Assembly (NCBI GenBank): GCA_028284385.1
Contig: JANQRT010000058.1
Coordinates: 186,001 to 250,000, forward strand
Source: Opitutaceae bacterium
GTDB taxonomy: Bacteria > Verrucomicrobiota > Verrucomicrobiia > Opitutales > Opitutaceae
Direction: 5' to 3'
DNA: 64,000 bases
Position numbers and translations under genes: made by a program. Numbering within the stretch: the first letter of the stretch is position 1; each line of letters starts with the position of its first letter. The notes below the pieces were generated by a model. It worked only from the letters and a program-made list of their open reading frames with translations. It was not told the DNA's origin and did no database searches. Positions 16,681 to 24,579 of the stretch are shown piece after piece.

Positions 16681-18591
16681 ATGAATGGAGTAGTAGCTGA
16701 AAATCTTGCTGAGACCTATAGACTTGCTTCAGAGCGATATGGCGATTTGCCCGCCTTTGCTTCAAGAGTCAGAAAGGGAGTCTATCAGCCTGTCAGCTAC
16801 AAAGCCCTTTTTGAGTACGGTCTCTGCTTGGGAGAAGCGCTGATTGAAATGGGCATTTCTGCCAAGGACCATGTCGCCCTTCTATCCGATAATTGTGTCG
16901 AATGGAATATCGTGGATTATGCGACCCTTATGATTGGGGCGGCAGATGTTCCAAGAGGTACGGACGTTACGAATTCAGAAATCGAGTACATCGTTAATCA
17001 CTCGGATGCGCGCATTCTATTCGTCGAGACACGGCGTCTTCTAGATAGAATTATTCCATTGATGCCGAAACTTCCAAAAGTGGAGCGTATCGTATTAATG
17101 GATTCAAAAGCAAATCCAATCGAAGGAGTATCGACGCTTAGCGATCTCATAAGTCAGGGCAAGGAACTTCGAACTAAGGGCTTGAGGCGTGTCGAGGATC
17201 GCATGAAGTCGATTCGCGCAGATGACCTTTTCACCGTGATCTACACTTCCGGTACGACGGGTGTGCCCAAAGGCGTACAGCTGACCCATGCAAATATGGT
17301 TTCGCAGATTAGGAATCTCCCATTTCTTCTCGAATCTGATGATCGGTTGCTGTCGATCCTTCCCGTTTGGCATAGTTATGAAAGGGTCTTCCAAATGGTG
17401 GCAATCAGCAATGGTTGCTGCACTTACTTTACAAGTATTCGAACCATTGGGGAAGATCTGAAGATTGTTAAACCGACCATGATGGCATCAGCGCCTCGTC
17501 TATGGGAGAATTTGTATCTTCGGATCATCAAGAACGTTTCCGAATCGCACTGGATACGTCGTGGCCTTTTCCATACAGCGTATTTCTTTTCCCATTTATA
17601 TAAGGACTCGCTCTTCTTTCTGCAGGGGAAGGCTATTGATTTACATGGGAGATCGGCTTTCGTATCACTGCTTCTAGGCATTTTTCATATTTTACGAATC
17701 CTTTTTGTTGTTCCTTTCTATGTCGCCTTAAATGCGGTGGTGCTGGAAAAGCTGCGGCTCGTCGTGGGAGGAAGCTTCAAGGGAACGGTTTCAGGAGGAG
17801 GAGCTTTGCAGCCTCATGTGGATAAGTTTTTCAACTATATTGGAATACCCGTTCTTGAAGGCTACGGTTTGACCGAAACCGCTCCAGTGATCGGCGTTAG
17901 AACATCGAAGAAACTCGTCATTGGAACGATTGGCCCCTTATATAGAAATACGGAATTGCGTATCGTAGATCTAAATACAGATGAAATTCTCTATCCCAAT
18001 TCGAAGTACAAAGGCGATGGAAGAGGCTTGAAGGGAGAGATTCACGTTAAGGGCCCTCAGGTTATGAGGGGCTATTTTAAGGATACTGAAGCAACGAGAA
18101 AAGTGCTTAACGAGGGCTGGTTTAATACTGGCGACATTGGTATTTTCACCTTTAACGATTGCTTGAAAATCGTCGGTCGCTCGAAAGACACCATTGTGCT
18201 TCTCAACGGCGAGAATATTGAACCAATACCCATTGAGGCTAAGCTTTGCGAATCGCCCTACATTGACCAGTGCATGGTGGTCGGCCAGGACCAAAAACAG
18301 TTGGCCGCGCTTGTTGTCCCTTCGCTAGACGGGTTTAAGGAGAATGGTGTCGAGCATGAAACGCTTGAGGAGCTCTCGCATTCGGAAGAGGCAAAGCGGA
18401 TAGCTTTGGATGAGGTGAAGCGGCTTGTTTCCGCTCAAAATGGCTTCAAGGCTTTCGAGCATATTCATGACATTCGACTATTGGCGAAGCCTTTCGAGGT
18501 TGGAGAGGAGATGACCAACACTTTTAAGATCAAAAGGCACGTAGTCTACGAAAAATTCGACGAGCTCATTAAAGAGCTTTTCATAAGCTGA
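16681..18591 (+). CDS. Long-chain acyl-CoA synthetase / AMP-dependent ligase
   Basis: A 636-residue ANL-superfamily enzyme activating a carboxylic acid, probably a long-chain fatty acid, as acyl-AMP and then acyl-CoA. The AMP-binding loop is YTSGTTGVPKGVQLTH (about residues 190-205). Later motifs are EGYGLTETAPVIG, the GWFNTGDIG hinge region, and a C-terminal lysine-containing segment (ITH-like DIRLLAKPF, then TNTFKIKRH). An insertion with hydrophobic stretches (about 320-360) matches the FadD15/FACS class seen in Gram-negative and eukaryotic enzymes. It is transcribed alone and convergent with the DoxX gene. Confidence 0.92.
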   Translation: MNGVVAENLAETYRLASERYGDLPAFASRVRKGVYQPVSYKALFEYGLCLGEALIEMGISAKDHVALLSDNCVEWNIVDYATLMIGAADVPRGTDVTNSEIEYIVNHSDARILFVETRRLLDRIIPLMPKLPKVERIVLMDSKANPIEGVSTLSDLISQGKELRTKGLRRVEDRMKSIRADDLFTVIYTSGTTGVPKGVQLTHANMVSQIRNLPFLLESDDRLLSILPVWHSYERVFQMVAISNGCCTYFTSIRTIGEDLKIVKPTMMASAPRLWENLYLRIIKNVSESHWIRRGLFHTAYFFSHLYKDSLFFLQGKAIDLHGRSAFVSLLLGIFHILRILFVVPFYVALNAVVLEKLRLVVGGSFKGTVSGGGALQPHVDKFFNYIGIPVLEGYGLTETAPVIGVRTSKKLVIGTIGPLYRNTELRIVDLNTDEILYPNSKYKGDGRGLKGEIHVKGPQVMRGYFKDTEATRKVLNEGWFNTGDIGIFTFNDCLKIVGRSKDTIVLLNGENIEPIPIEAKLCESPYIDQCMVVGQDQKQLAALVVPSLDGFKENGVEHETLEELSHSEEAKRIALDEVKRLVSAQNGFKAFEHIHDIRLLAKPFEVGEEMTNTFKIKRHVVYEKFDELIKELFIS

Positions 18592-18638
18592 AGAAACTTC
18601 TATTTGTAGGTGAGCAAACTGCAGGTAAAGAGCGCGTA

Positions 18639-19094
18639 CTAGCGCTTTAATTCCAGCTTATTATGTCGAACGAAATACAATGCGGCTGCCGTAATCATAA
18701 CATGGATACCGATATTCGTAACGCCGGTGGAATTCGATAATATCATTAATCCGAATGCTAGAGCTACGAACGTCAAACCGAAGAGGGCCAGTACGTATTT
18801 CGTTTTTATGCCGAGGAGCAAGAGAACGCCTAGGATAATTTCGAGATATCCAAGCGAATAAATGAACGGGGCTGATAGGAAACTAGGAAGATTGGTTGAG
18901 GAGAATGTGTCCATTTGGCTTGCTACGAATCCACTATAGTAATGGGGAAAACTATAGCCTTCATCTCCGTTGAATTTTCCTAGTCCTGCGGTAAGGAATC
19001 TCAGTCCTAGAAACAGTCTTAGTGTAAGAAAGGCCCAGGTCTCAGCCGACCAGTACAGGAAAGATCCATTTCTATTCTTGGTCTTTTTCACCAT
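18639..19094 (-). CDS. DoxX family membrane protein
   Basis: A 151-residue protein with about four membrane helices: LTLRLFLGLRFLTAGLGKF, FIYSLGYLEIILGVLLLLG, YVLALFGLTFVALAFGLMI and IGIHVMITAAALYFV. This is the DoxX/DoxD fold. Family members take part in thiosulfate:quinone oxidation or in redox-stress complexes, but many are uncharacterised. Nothing here points to a particular partner. It lies 77 nt downstream of the BASS transporter on the same strand, so co-transcription is possible. Confidence 0.82.
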   Translation of the reverse strand: MVKKTKNRNGSFLYWSAETWAFLTLRLFLGLRFLTAGLGKFNGDEGYSFPHYYSGFVASQMDTFSSTNLPSFLSAPFIYSLGYLEIILGVLLLLGIKTKYVLALFGLTFVALAFGLMILSNSTGVTNIGIHVMITAAALYFVRHNKLELKR

Positions 19095-19171
19095 CGAGTT
19101 TGGGGTTGAGGGTATTGAGGAGGAAGATTGTCCTAAAGCGTTTTGGAATCAGTCTTCGGTAGGGGTGTGAT

Positions 19172-20104
19172 TTACGGTTTCAGCCATCCTTGTGTAAAAA
19201 GTTCCTTTTTGACAACCTCATTTTCATATTGGAACCATTCTTTACGCGTGTATTTGCGAAGCAGATACGTAATGATCGTCGAAGTGTTCACTATGAAGAA
19301 GGAATAGAGCAAGGCCGGCCAAAGGATCGGACCGTGCTGATCGCCAAAACTCAGTATGATGATTGCGAAGGCTAGAGGGCCGTTTTGAATTCCGGTTTCC
19401 AGTGAAACGGTACGGCTATTGCGGGGCGTCATTCCCAGGAACCGGCTAAAATAATAGCCAAATAAAAATCCTCCCAGGCCTAGAAATATGCTCGAGATCA
19501 GAATCGCCGGATTAGTCTGATCCGAATCTATCATCTTGCCGAAATTCTGAGGTAGCCAAGTGGCCACAAGGAAAATGATAACGGCGATCCCCAAAGCGCT
19601 TCCGGTTTCTTCCATGTTTTTCGCCCAACGATCGCTCTTCGCTTTCAAAATCATCCCAAATACGACTGGAATGAGGCAGATTAACAAGGACCCAATGACC
19701 TTCCCTTGATTGATTTGGATTTCGCTATTGGTAAAGGGACTCGCGTAAATCGATAGGAGAATCGGCATGGCCACTAATGCCGCTCCTGTTGTGATGGTGC
19801 TGAGCGAAATGCTAAGAGCTAAGTTTCCCTTGGCGAAGTAGTTAAAAAGGCTCGATGTGGTTCCCGAAGGGCTGCAGGCGACGATCAGGATTCCGATGGC
19901 GACGGGATCCGAAAGCTTGAATAGCTTTGCCATGGCGAATGCCAGAACTGGCATGATGAGATACTGGGAAAAGAATCCTACAAGAACTGGCTTCGGGTTG
20001 GATAGGGCTTTTTTAAAGTCCCGAATCGACAGCGTACAGCCCAGACCGAACATAATAAAAAAGATCATGGCGATCAAAAGGCTTTGCTGTGTAGGAGTGA
20101 GCAT
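19172..20104 (-). CDS. Bile acid:sodium symporter family (BASS) transporter
   Basis: A 310-residue inner-membrane protein with about nine or ten helices. Family signatures are FGLGCTLSIRDFKKAL near the N-terminus, IGILIVACSPSGTTSSLFNYFAKGN in the substrate and sodium crossover region, and SLETGIQNGPLAFAIIIL in the second crossover. BASS proteins import organic anions (bile acids, pyruvate, pantoate, sulfonates and others) with sodium. The natural substrate cannot be deduced. Length is normal. It diverges from the secreted unknown gene at 20318. Confidence 0.9.
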   Translation of the reverse strand: MLTPTQQSLLIAMIFFIMFGLGCTLSIRDFKKALSNPKPVLVGFFSQYLIMPVLAFAMAKLFKLSDPVAIGILIVACSPSGTTSSLFNYFAKGNLALSISLSTITTGAALVAMPILLSIYASPFTNSEIQINQGKVIGSLLICLIPVVFGMILKAKSDRWAKNMEETGSALGIAVIIFLVATWLPQNFGKMIDSDQTNPAILISSIFLGLGGFLFGYYFSRFLGMTPRNSRTVSLETGIQNGPLAFAIIILSFGDQHGPILWPALLYSFFIVNTSTIITYLLRKYTRKEWFQYENEVVKKELFTQGWLKP

Positions 20105-20317
20105 GCCTGCAGGCTAGGAAAATACCCTGGTCATTCCAGAAAATAATGAGGCGGCATTTCATAGACAATAACTCTTTCCCTAACAATAGGTTAACATCCA
20201 AAACTTAATCTTGGATTATAGAGATCCGCGTTTTCTGGAATTTTGAATTCCTGGAGCGTTCGAGCGAAATCCAGCCTTATGCTAAAAGGGAGGCATTTCC
20301 AACCGATACCGAAAGTG

Positions 20318-20830
20318 ATGAAACTCATTCTGGCAGGATTATTTGCTCTGTTGCTAGTTACCTCTACAAAGGCTAGCAAAGTTCCTGCATTTAATCCAAG
20401 CGAGGAGGAGATTTCAGCCCACCGATTGGAAGTATTCAAACTCGCTCGAGACTACGTAATTAAAACCTTCAATTTCTCGATAGTCGAGGAAAGCGAGTTT
20501 AATCCCGTAAGATTCAATTCCATGGGAGTGTGGGGGGATTTCGAATCGCGACTCAAAGAGCTTGGAGATGATCGATTCGAGGTTCAGGGATGGATTGTCC
20601 CTGAGGGCCATTTTGGGAAGATGATTACCTGGTATGTTGTTGTAGAGTATGCTCTGGAGGATCCCGACGCCTGGCGATATCGCTGGGTTAATCGCGAATA
20701 CACGAACGAGGCGAAGTTCACTTCCTGGAAGCTCATTTTCGGCAATGCCGGAAGATACAGCAGCGTTCCCTATCTTGCCGAGTACTCGGAAGGGTTTCTC
20801 GAATCGAGGAGCAAAAAAGAGGAGAACTGA
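20318..20830 (+). CDS. Secreted protein of unknown function
   Basis: A 170-residue protein that I do not recognise. I placed the start at 20318 because a signal peptide follows directly (MKLILAGLFALLLVTSTKAS); an in-frame start at 20243 would add 25 residues that bury this signal. The mature part has an N-terminal charged helix (SEEEISAHRLEVFKLARDYV), then strand-rich segments with many aromatic residues (MGVWGDFESRL, KMITWYVVVEYALEDPDAWRYRW). This suggests a small alpha/beta periplasmic domain. It is convergent with the LysM amidase gene, 12 nt between stops. Confidence 0.6.
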   Translation: MKLILAGLFALLLVTSTKASKVPAFNPSEEEISAHRLEVFKLARDYVIKTFNFSIVEESEFNPVRFNSMGVWGDFESRLKELGDDRFEVQGWIVPEGHFGKMITWYVVVEYALEDPDAWRYRWVNREYTNEAKFTSWKLIFGNAGRYSSVPYLAEYSEGFLESRSKKEEN

Positions 20831-20842
20831 CAGAACCTCCAG

Positions 20843-21718
20843 TTAGGACCCGAATTTCTTCTTAAACTGTTCGGTAGGAAAATAGCGTCCCGGACAAACC
20901 GTCGGATTGGTGTTGATCGTCGTATGGGTGGTAATGTTCCTGGAAGAAATACGCGCCGCTCCTTTCAAATAACGGACCAACGCTTCTAGCCTCTCCATTT
21001 GTTTTGAGGTGGGCTTTGTTTTTTCGAAATTCCCGACCAGACAGATGCCAATGCTGATCTGATTGAGTTTCAGGCTTGAAAGGTGGCCCCCTTGCAACTG
21101 CTTTCGCCAGCGATTTCCGATATAGATTTCTCCGTCTCCCATCCCCTTGCCATTTCCAATTACAAAGTGGTAGGCCAAGCCATTTTCCATGCGACGCTCT
21201 TCTCTATGGTAACGGTCCATTCCTTTGGCGCTGTCCTTTAGAGTCCCACTGTGATGAATCACCACGTACCGCCATTTATCCGTTCTCACTTTTATACCTT
21301 TAAGAACTTCGCGTAAAGATGCGGGGAGTGATGGATGGCTTGCCGATCCGCTTGGAGAGGGAATGCGAATTACCTGTCCAGCTTTGATGCGGTTTATATT
21401 TCCAATGCCATTAAAACGAGCCAGTTGTCTCGAGCTCAGGCCGTACCGCGCGGCAATCTTCGAGAGGCTGTCACCCGATTTTATCGTGTATTCAAAAAAC
21501 GCTTTTTGACCGGCGGGTATGTCCAGCTTTTGTCCCAAGCGAATCTTATTCGGGTCCTTTATCCCATTCGATTGCTTGATAGATTCTACGGTTACTCCGT
21601 AGTTGCTGGCGATTTGCGAGAGCGTTTCGCCTTTCTTCACCTTATGTACAATCGCTTCCGCTACGGATGTGAAAGCGAATGCGAACAGGCAAAGCGATGC
21701 TCGCAATAGATTATTCAC
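20843..21718 (-). CDS. LysM-containing N-acetylmuramoyl-L-alanine amidase
   Basis: A 291-residue exported cell-wall hydrolase. A signal peptide (about 1-22) is followed by two LysM peptidoglycan-binding repeats (about 24-68, VKKGETLSQIASNYG; about 76-119, IKSGDSLSKIAARYG). A C-terminal Amidase_2/PGRP domain follows (about 148-285). Candidate zinc ligands are in VVIHHSGT and in THTTINTNPTVCPGRYFP, with AYHFVIGNG between. It should cleave the bond between MurNAc and L-Ala in peptidoglycan. Its start overlaps the end of the SET gene by 8 nt, so the two are translated from one leftward mRNA. Confidence 0.9.
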   Translation of the reverse strand: MNNLLRASLCLFAFAFTSVAEAIVHKVKKGETLSQIASNYGVTVESIKQSNGIKDPNKIRLGQKLDIPAGQKAFFEYTIKSGDSLSKIAARYGLSSRQLARFNGIGNINRIKAGQVIRIPSPSGSASHPSLPASLREVLKGIKVRTDKWRYVVIHHSGTLKDSAKGMDRYHREERRMENGLAYHFVIGNGKGMGDGEIYIGNRWRKQLQGGHLSSLKLNQISIGICLVGNFEKTKPTSKQMERLEALVRYLKGAARISSRNITTHTTINTNPTVCPGRYFPTEQFKKKFGS

Positions 21719-22307
21719 TGCTACCGGGACGCTTCTTTTGCTTCTCCAGAATCTTCTTCAATCGCTTTCGGTCCTCTTTTCGAACGATGTATCCAATGCA
21801 CTTCGACGTCCCACAAAGACAAGGATGGTCCTCCCAGTGTTCCAAAGCGTATCCGTAGTCGAATGTTATTTCCTCATTCTTCTTGATATCTTTGAGGGCT
21901 ACTAGCCAGATCTCGCCTGCAACATTCTGAGCTTCCGTGTTCGGGGCGCATGAGTGATTCGCCAGGCGGGCAATATTCCATTCAAAGTTGCCATCAATAT
22001 CGTATTTCTCATCTAGCTCGAATATATAGACGGAGCCTTCTGAAACTGAAGTTAAGGACTTGTCGTGTTGTGAAACGCCGCGACGATTGGATTCCTTTTT
22101 CGTGATCCGTTCCCCCAAATACTGAATCAAGTATTCATCTTTTGGTATGTCCGTAGCGGCAAATAGGCCATTATTATGAATCGCGGATCGCTTCGTTTTT
22201 ACGTATGGAAAATCCTGAGGTCGTCCGTTTTCATCCAGTCCGATGAATACGGGAAGCTTGCTTTTCTTTGATTTCCCTTTTTTCCCCTTCTTTTCCGCCT
22301 TGGCCAT
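21711..22307 (-). CDS. SET-domain protein (putative lysine methyltransferase)
   Basis: A 198-residue protein with a lysine-rich N-terminal tail (about 17 residues) and a SET domain. Visible SET motifs are HNNGLFAATDIPKDEYLIQYLGE, the SAM and pseudoknot motif LANHSCAPNTEA, and ITFDYGYA. A post-SET cysteine cluster (CLCGTSKC) probably binds zinc together with the NHSC cysteine. SET enzymes methylate lysines in proteins using SAM. Bacterial targets are mostly unknown. The basic tail might contact nucleic acid or ribosomes (inference). The gene overlaps the DUF167 gene upstream by 77 nt and the amidase gene downstream by 8 nt. Confidence 0.88.
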   Translation of the reverse strand: MAKAEKKGKKGKSKKSKLPVFIGLDENGRPQDFPYVKTKRSAIHNNGLFAATDIPKDEYLIQYLGERITKKESNRRGVSQHDKSLTSVSEGSVYIFELDEKYDIDGNFEWNIARLANHSCAPNTEAQNVAGEIWLVALKDIKKNEEITFDYGYALEHWEDHPCLCGTSKCIGYIVRKEDRKRLKKILEKQKKRPGSSE

Positions 22308-22575
22308 GCTGCAATTCGATTTTGCTTAGCATATCGCTATGCTCCAAGCCTGTGAAAGCAATTGTTTTCTGTCGGCTCTTCGCTCCTTTGATTATCGAGA
22401 CGCTGGTCTTGGATACGCCTAGGATTCGAGCGAGATAAGAAATGAGCTCTTTATTGGCTTTGCCTTCGGTAGGCGGGGATTTAATGCGAATCTTGAGTTT
22501 ACCTGTTTCCCAACCCGCAACCTCATTCCTGGATGCGTTCGGCGCTACGTTTACTCCGAGAACACAGGTCTTCAT
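22231..22575 (-). CDS. DUF167 (YggU) family protein
   Basis: A 114-residue protein whose first 75 or so residues match the YggU/DUF167 fold: VNVAPNASRNEVAGW, KLKIRIKSPPTEGKANKEL and SVSIIKGAKSRQKTI. The function of this widely conserved family is unknown. The C-terminal 30 residues are a basic, low-complexity tail (GKEGEKREIKEKQ) not typical of the family. They are encoded where the frame overlaps the start of the SET gene by 77 nt. The start at 22575 fits the family N-terminus. Confidence 0.85.
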   Translation of the reverse strand: MKTCVLGVNVAPNASRNEVAGWETGKLKIRIKSPPTEGKANKELISYLARILGVSKTSVSIIKGAKSRQKTIAFTGLEHSDMLSKIELQHGQGGKEGEKREIKEKQASRIHRTG

Positions 22576-22725
22576 AATATGATTCCTCTATGCCCTTAAT
22601 TGTAAGGAAGCTTGCGATTGGCGATCCTTTTGGTTTCCCTTTGAACCAAGTCGCGAGTTCTATCCACTTTTGGCTAAGACATCCTGGGAACGCGTCCTTC
22701 TGTTTTCGGTCGTTTCATAAAGTTC

Positions 22726-23169
22726 ATGTTACGTAGATTTTCTAAAAACGACAATTTCGTCGAAAAACGGCGTGTGTGGCGCAGTCAACTGGACCAAAGA
22801 ATTGGGCCAAGTATGTTGGCTACGGTTTTGCCGGCAATCGTCATGTGCCTGTTTCTGGTCCTGGCGGCTCCTTTCCTGAAAAGCCTGGCAGATCGGTTTT
22901 TCGGTCTTAAGGAAAGCGATGTCGATGTGATGCGTATCGAAACCGACGAAGACCAAGTCGTAGTCGAAGAAGTGTTGCCGCCTCCTAATCCCGAGGTCGC
23001 TGCAGTGGAACGTTATCGCAGAAAGCTCGAAAGCGAAGGATTCGACTGGCGAACCAAGCCGCAGCTCGAAGAACCCGAGACCGAGATCACTCCTCCCCCT
23101 GTTAAAATCGAGCCGATCGAGATCGATTTGCCTCTCATCATCAATCCTCCCCCCCAAAAAGCTGAATGA
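22726..23169 (+). CDS. Single-pass membrane protein with Pro-rich tail, unknown function
   Basis: A 147-residue protein that I do not recognise. It has a basic N-terminus (about 1-28), one membrane helix (about 29-50: SMLATVLPAIVMCLFLVLAAP), then an acidic region (ESDVDVMRIETDEDQVVVEE) and a proline- and glutamate-rich C-terminus ending in PPPQKAE. The layout (short inside, long Pro/Glu outside) recalls TonB- or energy-linker-like proteins, but no TonB motif is visible. Its last 4 nt (ATGA) overlap the next gene, so the two are co-expressed. It diverges from the DUF167 operon. Confidence 0.65.
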   Translation: MLRRFSKNDNFVEKRRVWRSQLDQRIGPSMLATVLPAIVMCLFLVLAAPFLKSLADRFFGLKESDVDVMRIETDEDQVVVEEVLPPPNPEVAAVERYRRKLESEGFDWRTKPQLEEPETEITPPPVKIEPIEIDLPLIINPPPQKAE

Positions 23170-23438
23170 ACTATCCGGGCTACCTCAAAATAGAAAGATC
23201 CACCTCGGAAAACGTTTCGCGCGTCATTATAAATCGCCCCCGCAACCCCAAATTCACCATGGAGGTTGAAGTGCAAACCCTTGCTAATGGTCGTCGCCGA
23301 AAAGGGGCGATTAAGCGTGTGCAAGCTCCGAACTCGGTTTCTGGAAGCTACCACACCTATGCCAAGCACCTCTCTCGCGGCGAGCGGTTTCTGGAAGAAG
23401 CTCTTGAAGCGGAGGCGGGCATTGCTTTTAGACAATAA
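23166..23438 (+). CDS. Small protein of unknown function, coupled to the upstream membrane protein
   Basis: A 90-residue protein with no recognised domain. It starts within the ATGA overlap of the preceding gene and ends just before a strong hairpin at 23440-23463, supporting a two-gene transcript. The sequence is basic (VSRVIINRPRNPKF, NGRRRKGAIKRV) with no signal peptide or membrane segment. The C-terminus is an acidic helix (SRGERFLEEALEAEAG). It could be a cytoplasmic partner of the membrane protein, but this is only inferred from coupling. Confidence 0.6.
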   Translation: MNYPGYLKIERSTSENVSRVIINRPRNPKFTMEVEVQTLANGRRRKGAIKRVQAPNSVSGSYHTYAKHLSRGERFLEEALEAEAGIAFRQ

Positions 23439-23439
23439 A

Positions 23440-23468
23440 AGAGGCGAGCCCTGGCTCGCCTCTCTTAT
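23440..23468. terminator. Bidirectional hairpin between convergent genes
   Basis: AGAGGCGAGC-CCTG-GCTCGCCTCT forms a 10-bp GC-rich stem at 23440-23463. Reading leftward it is followed by TTTTATTG, and rightward by CTTATAT. It lies between the 90-residue unknown gene and the convergent HDOD gene and may stop both transcripts. Confidence 0.7.
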
Positions 23469-23536
23469 ATGCGGATTAACGCTTTGTTAGATTGTCCTAT
23501 TGTCTGTATTTAGAAATTGGCTACTGGATTTCAGTG

Positions 23537-24403
23537 CTAGCAAAGTGAATACTTTCCTTGTAGGATGTCATCTGCTCGAAGCAGTCGATCACTCACTTCC
23601 GTTACGAGATTCCATAGGGTTTGCTCTCCTTCTCCCAGCAAATTGAGAACGAGAATGTCGGGACCCAAAGCTTGATCGGGCAGTTCGTCGACTTCTCGTA
23701 CTACTCCTGTTATCCACATGGCCAGGTTAAGTAGACAAGCCATCTTCCCCGTCGTCTGGCAATCCAGTGGCGAGAGCTGGAATCTGATAGGATCGGTAAA
23801 GCGGGTCGGGAAGCTCCATTCGCGAAACAGCGTATAACTCAGCCCCGAGCTTCCAAAGCTCTTTAGCCGATCGGAAAGTCGGCCAAATGGGTCGGTCACC
23901 GCTACGTCGGCGCTGCCGGTATCGTAGGCTTCGTCAATGGCTGCTGCTAGCGAATGGAGCAGTCCGATGCTATAAGCTTCATGAGGATCAAGCTTGTGCT
24001 TGTCGGCCAAGCTTTCCATGCAAACTGCGCAAGTGATCGCTCGCTTCCACCCTTCGGTGCTGTAGCTTCGCGATGTCGATTCTTCGTTGCAGTATTGATA
24101 TGAATAAAGACCTAGCAGATCGTACATGCGCTCGAAGCCTACCTTTGTAGCCGCTTCTTCAATACTCGCGTAGCCCTGCTTGCGCGCTGAAGGCATTTGA
24201 TTCGCCTCCCGCATTATCCTTGTTGCAAGTAAAGGTTCCAAACGAATCAGCGCGATGATCTCGTCCGGATTGATATTCCCGTCAATCACCAGCGATTTCA
24301 GATTGTTGGAAATCCGAGGAGCTGGCGTCAGGGTCTCAAACCGTTTTTGGAGGTCGTCGACTGTGAGGTTGATTCGGTCCATGAGTCCATAAAACGCCAG
24401 CAT
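23537..24403 (-). CDS. HDOD domain protein
   Basis: A 288-residue protein made almost wholly of an HDOD domain, a catalytically dead relative of HD phosphohydrolases used in signalling. Visible parts are PDEIIALIRLEPLLATRIMREANQMP, ASIEEAATKVGFERMYDLLGL and HKLDPHEAYSIGLLHSLAAAIDEAY. There is no His-Asp catalytic doublet. The N-terminus starts with MLAFYGLMDRINLTVDDLQKR; an internal start at residue 8 is possible. It lies 176 nt downstream of a larger HDOD-GAF gene on the same strand, suggesting paralogous signalling proteins. No output partner is adjacent. Confidence 0.85.
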   Translation of the reverse strand: MLAFYGLMDRINLTVDDLQKRFETLTPAPRISNNLKSLVIDGNINPDEIIALIRLEPLLATRIMREANQMPSARKQGYASIEEAATKVGFERMYDLLGLYSYQYCNEESTSRSYSTEGWKRAITCAVCMESLADKHKLDPHEAYSIGLLHSLAAAIDEAYDTGSADVAVTDPFGRLSDRLKSFGSSGLSYTLFREWSFPTRFTDPIRFQLSPLDCQTTGKMACLLNLAMWITGVVREVDELPDQALGPDILVLNLLGEGEQTLWNLVTEVSDRLLRADDILQGKYSLC

Positions 24404-24579
24404 GTAGCGGCATTTTAGCGACTCGCATCAGAATTGGTAATCCAATCTATTCCAGATTTCGTGACGCACGATTGGTGACTAGGAACGATGATGATTATCA
24501 CTCATTCCCGGTGCGCGGAATCTGCATAAGGGGCTAAGAACCGTTGACAAGCTGGTTGGTCAGGGATTTGGGGTCCCAA

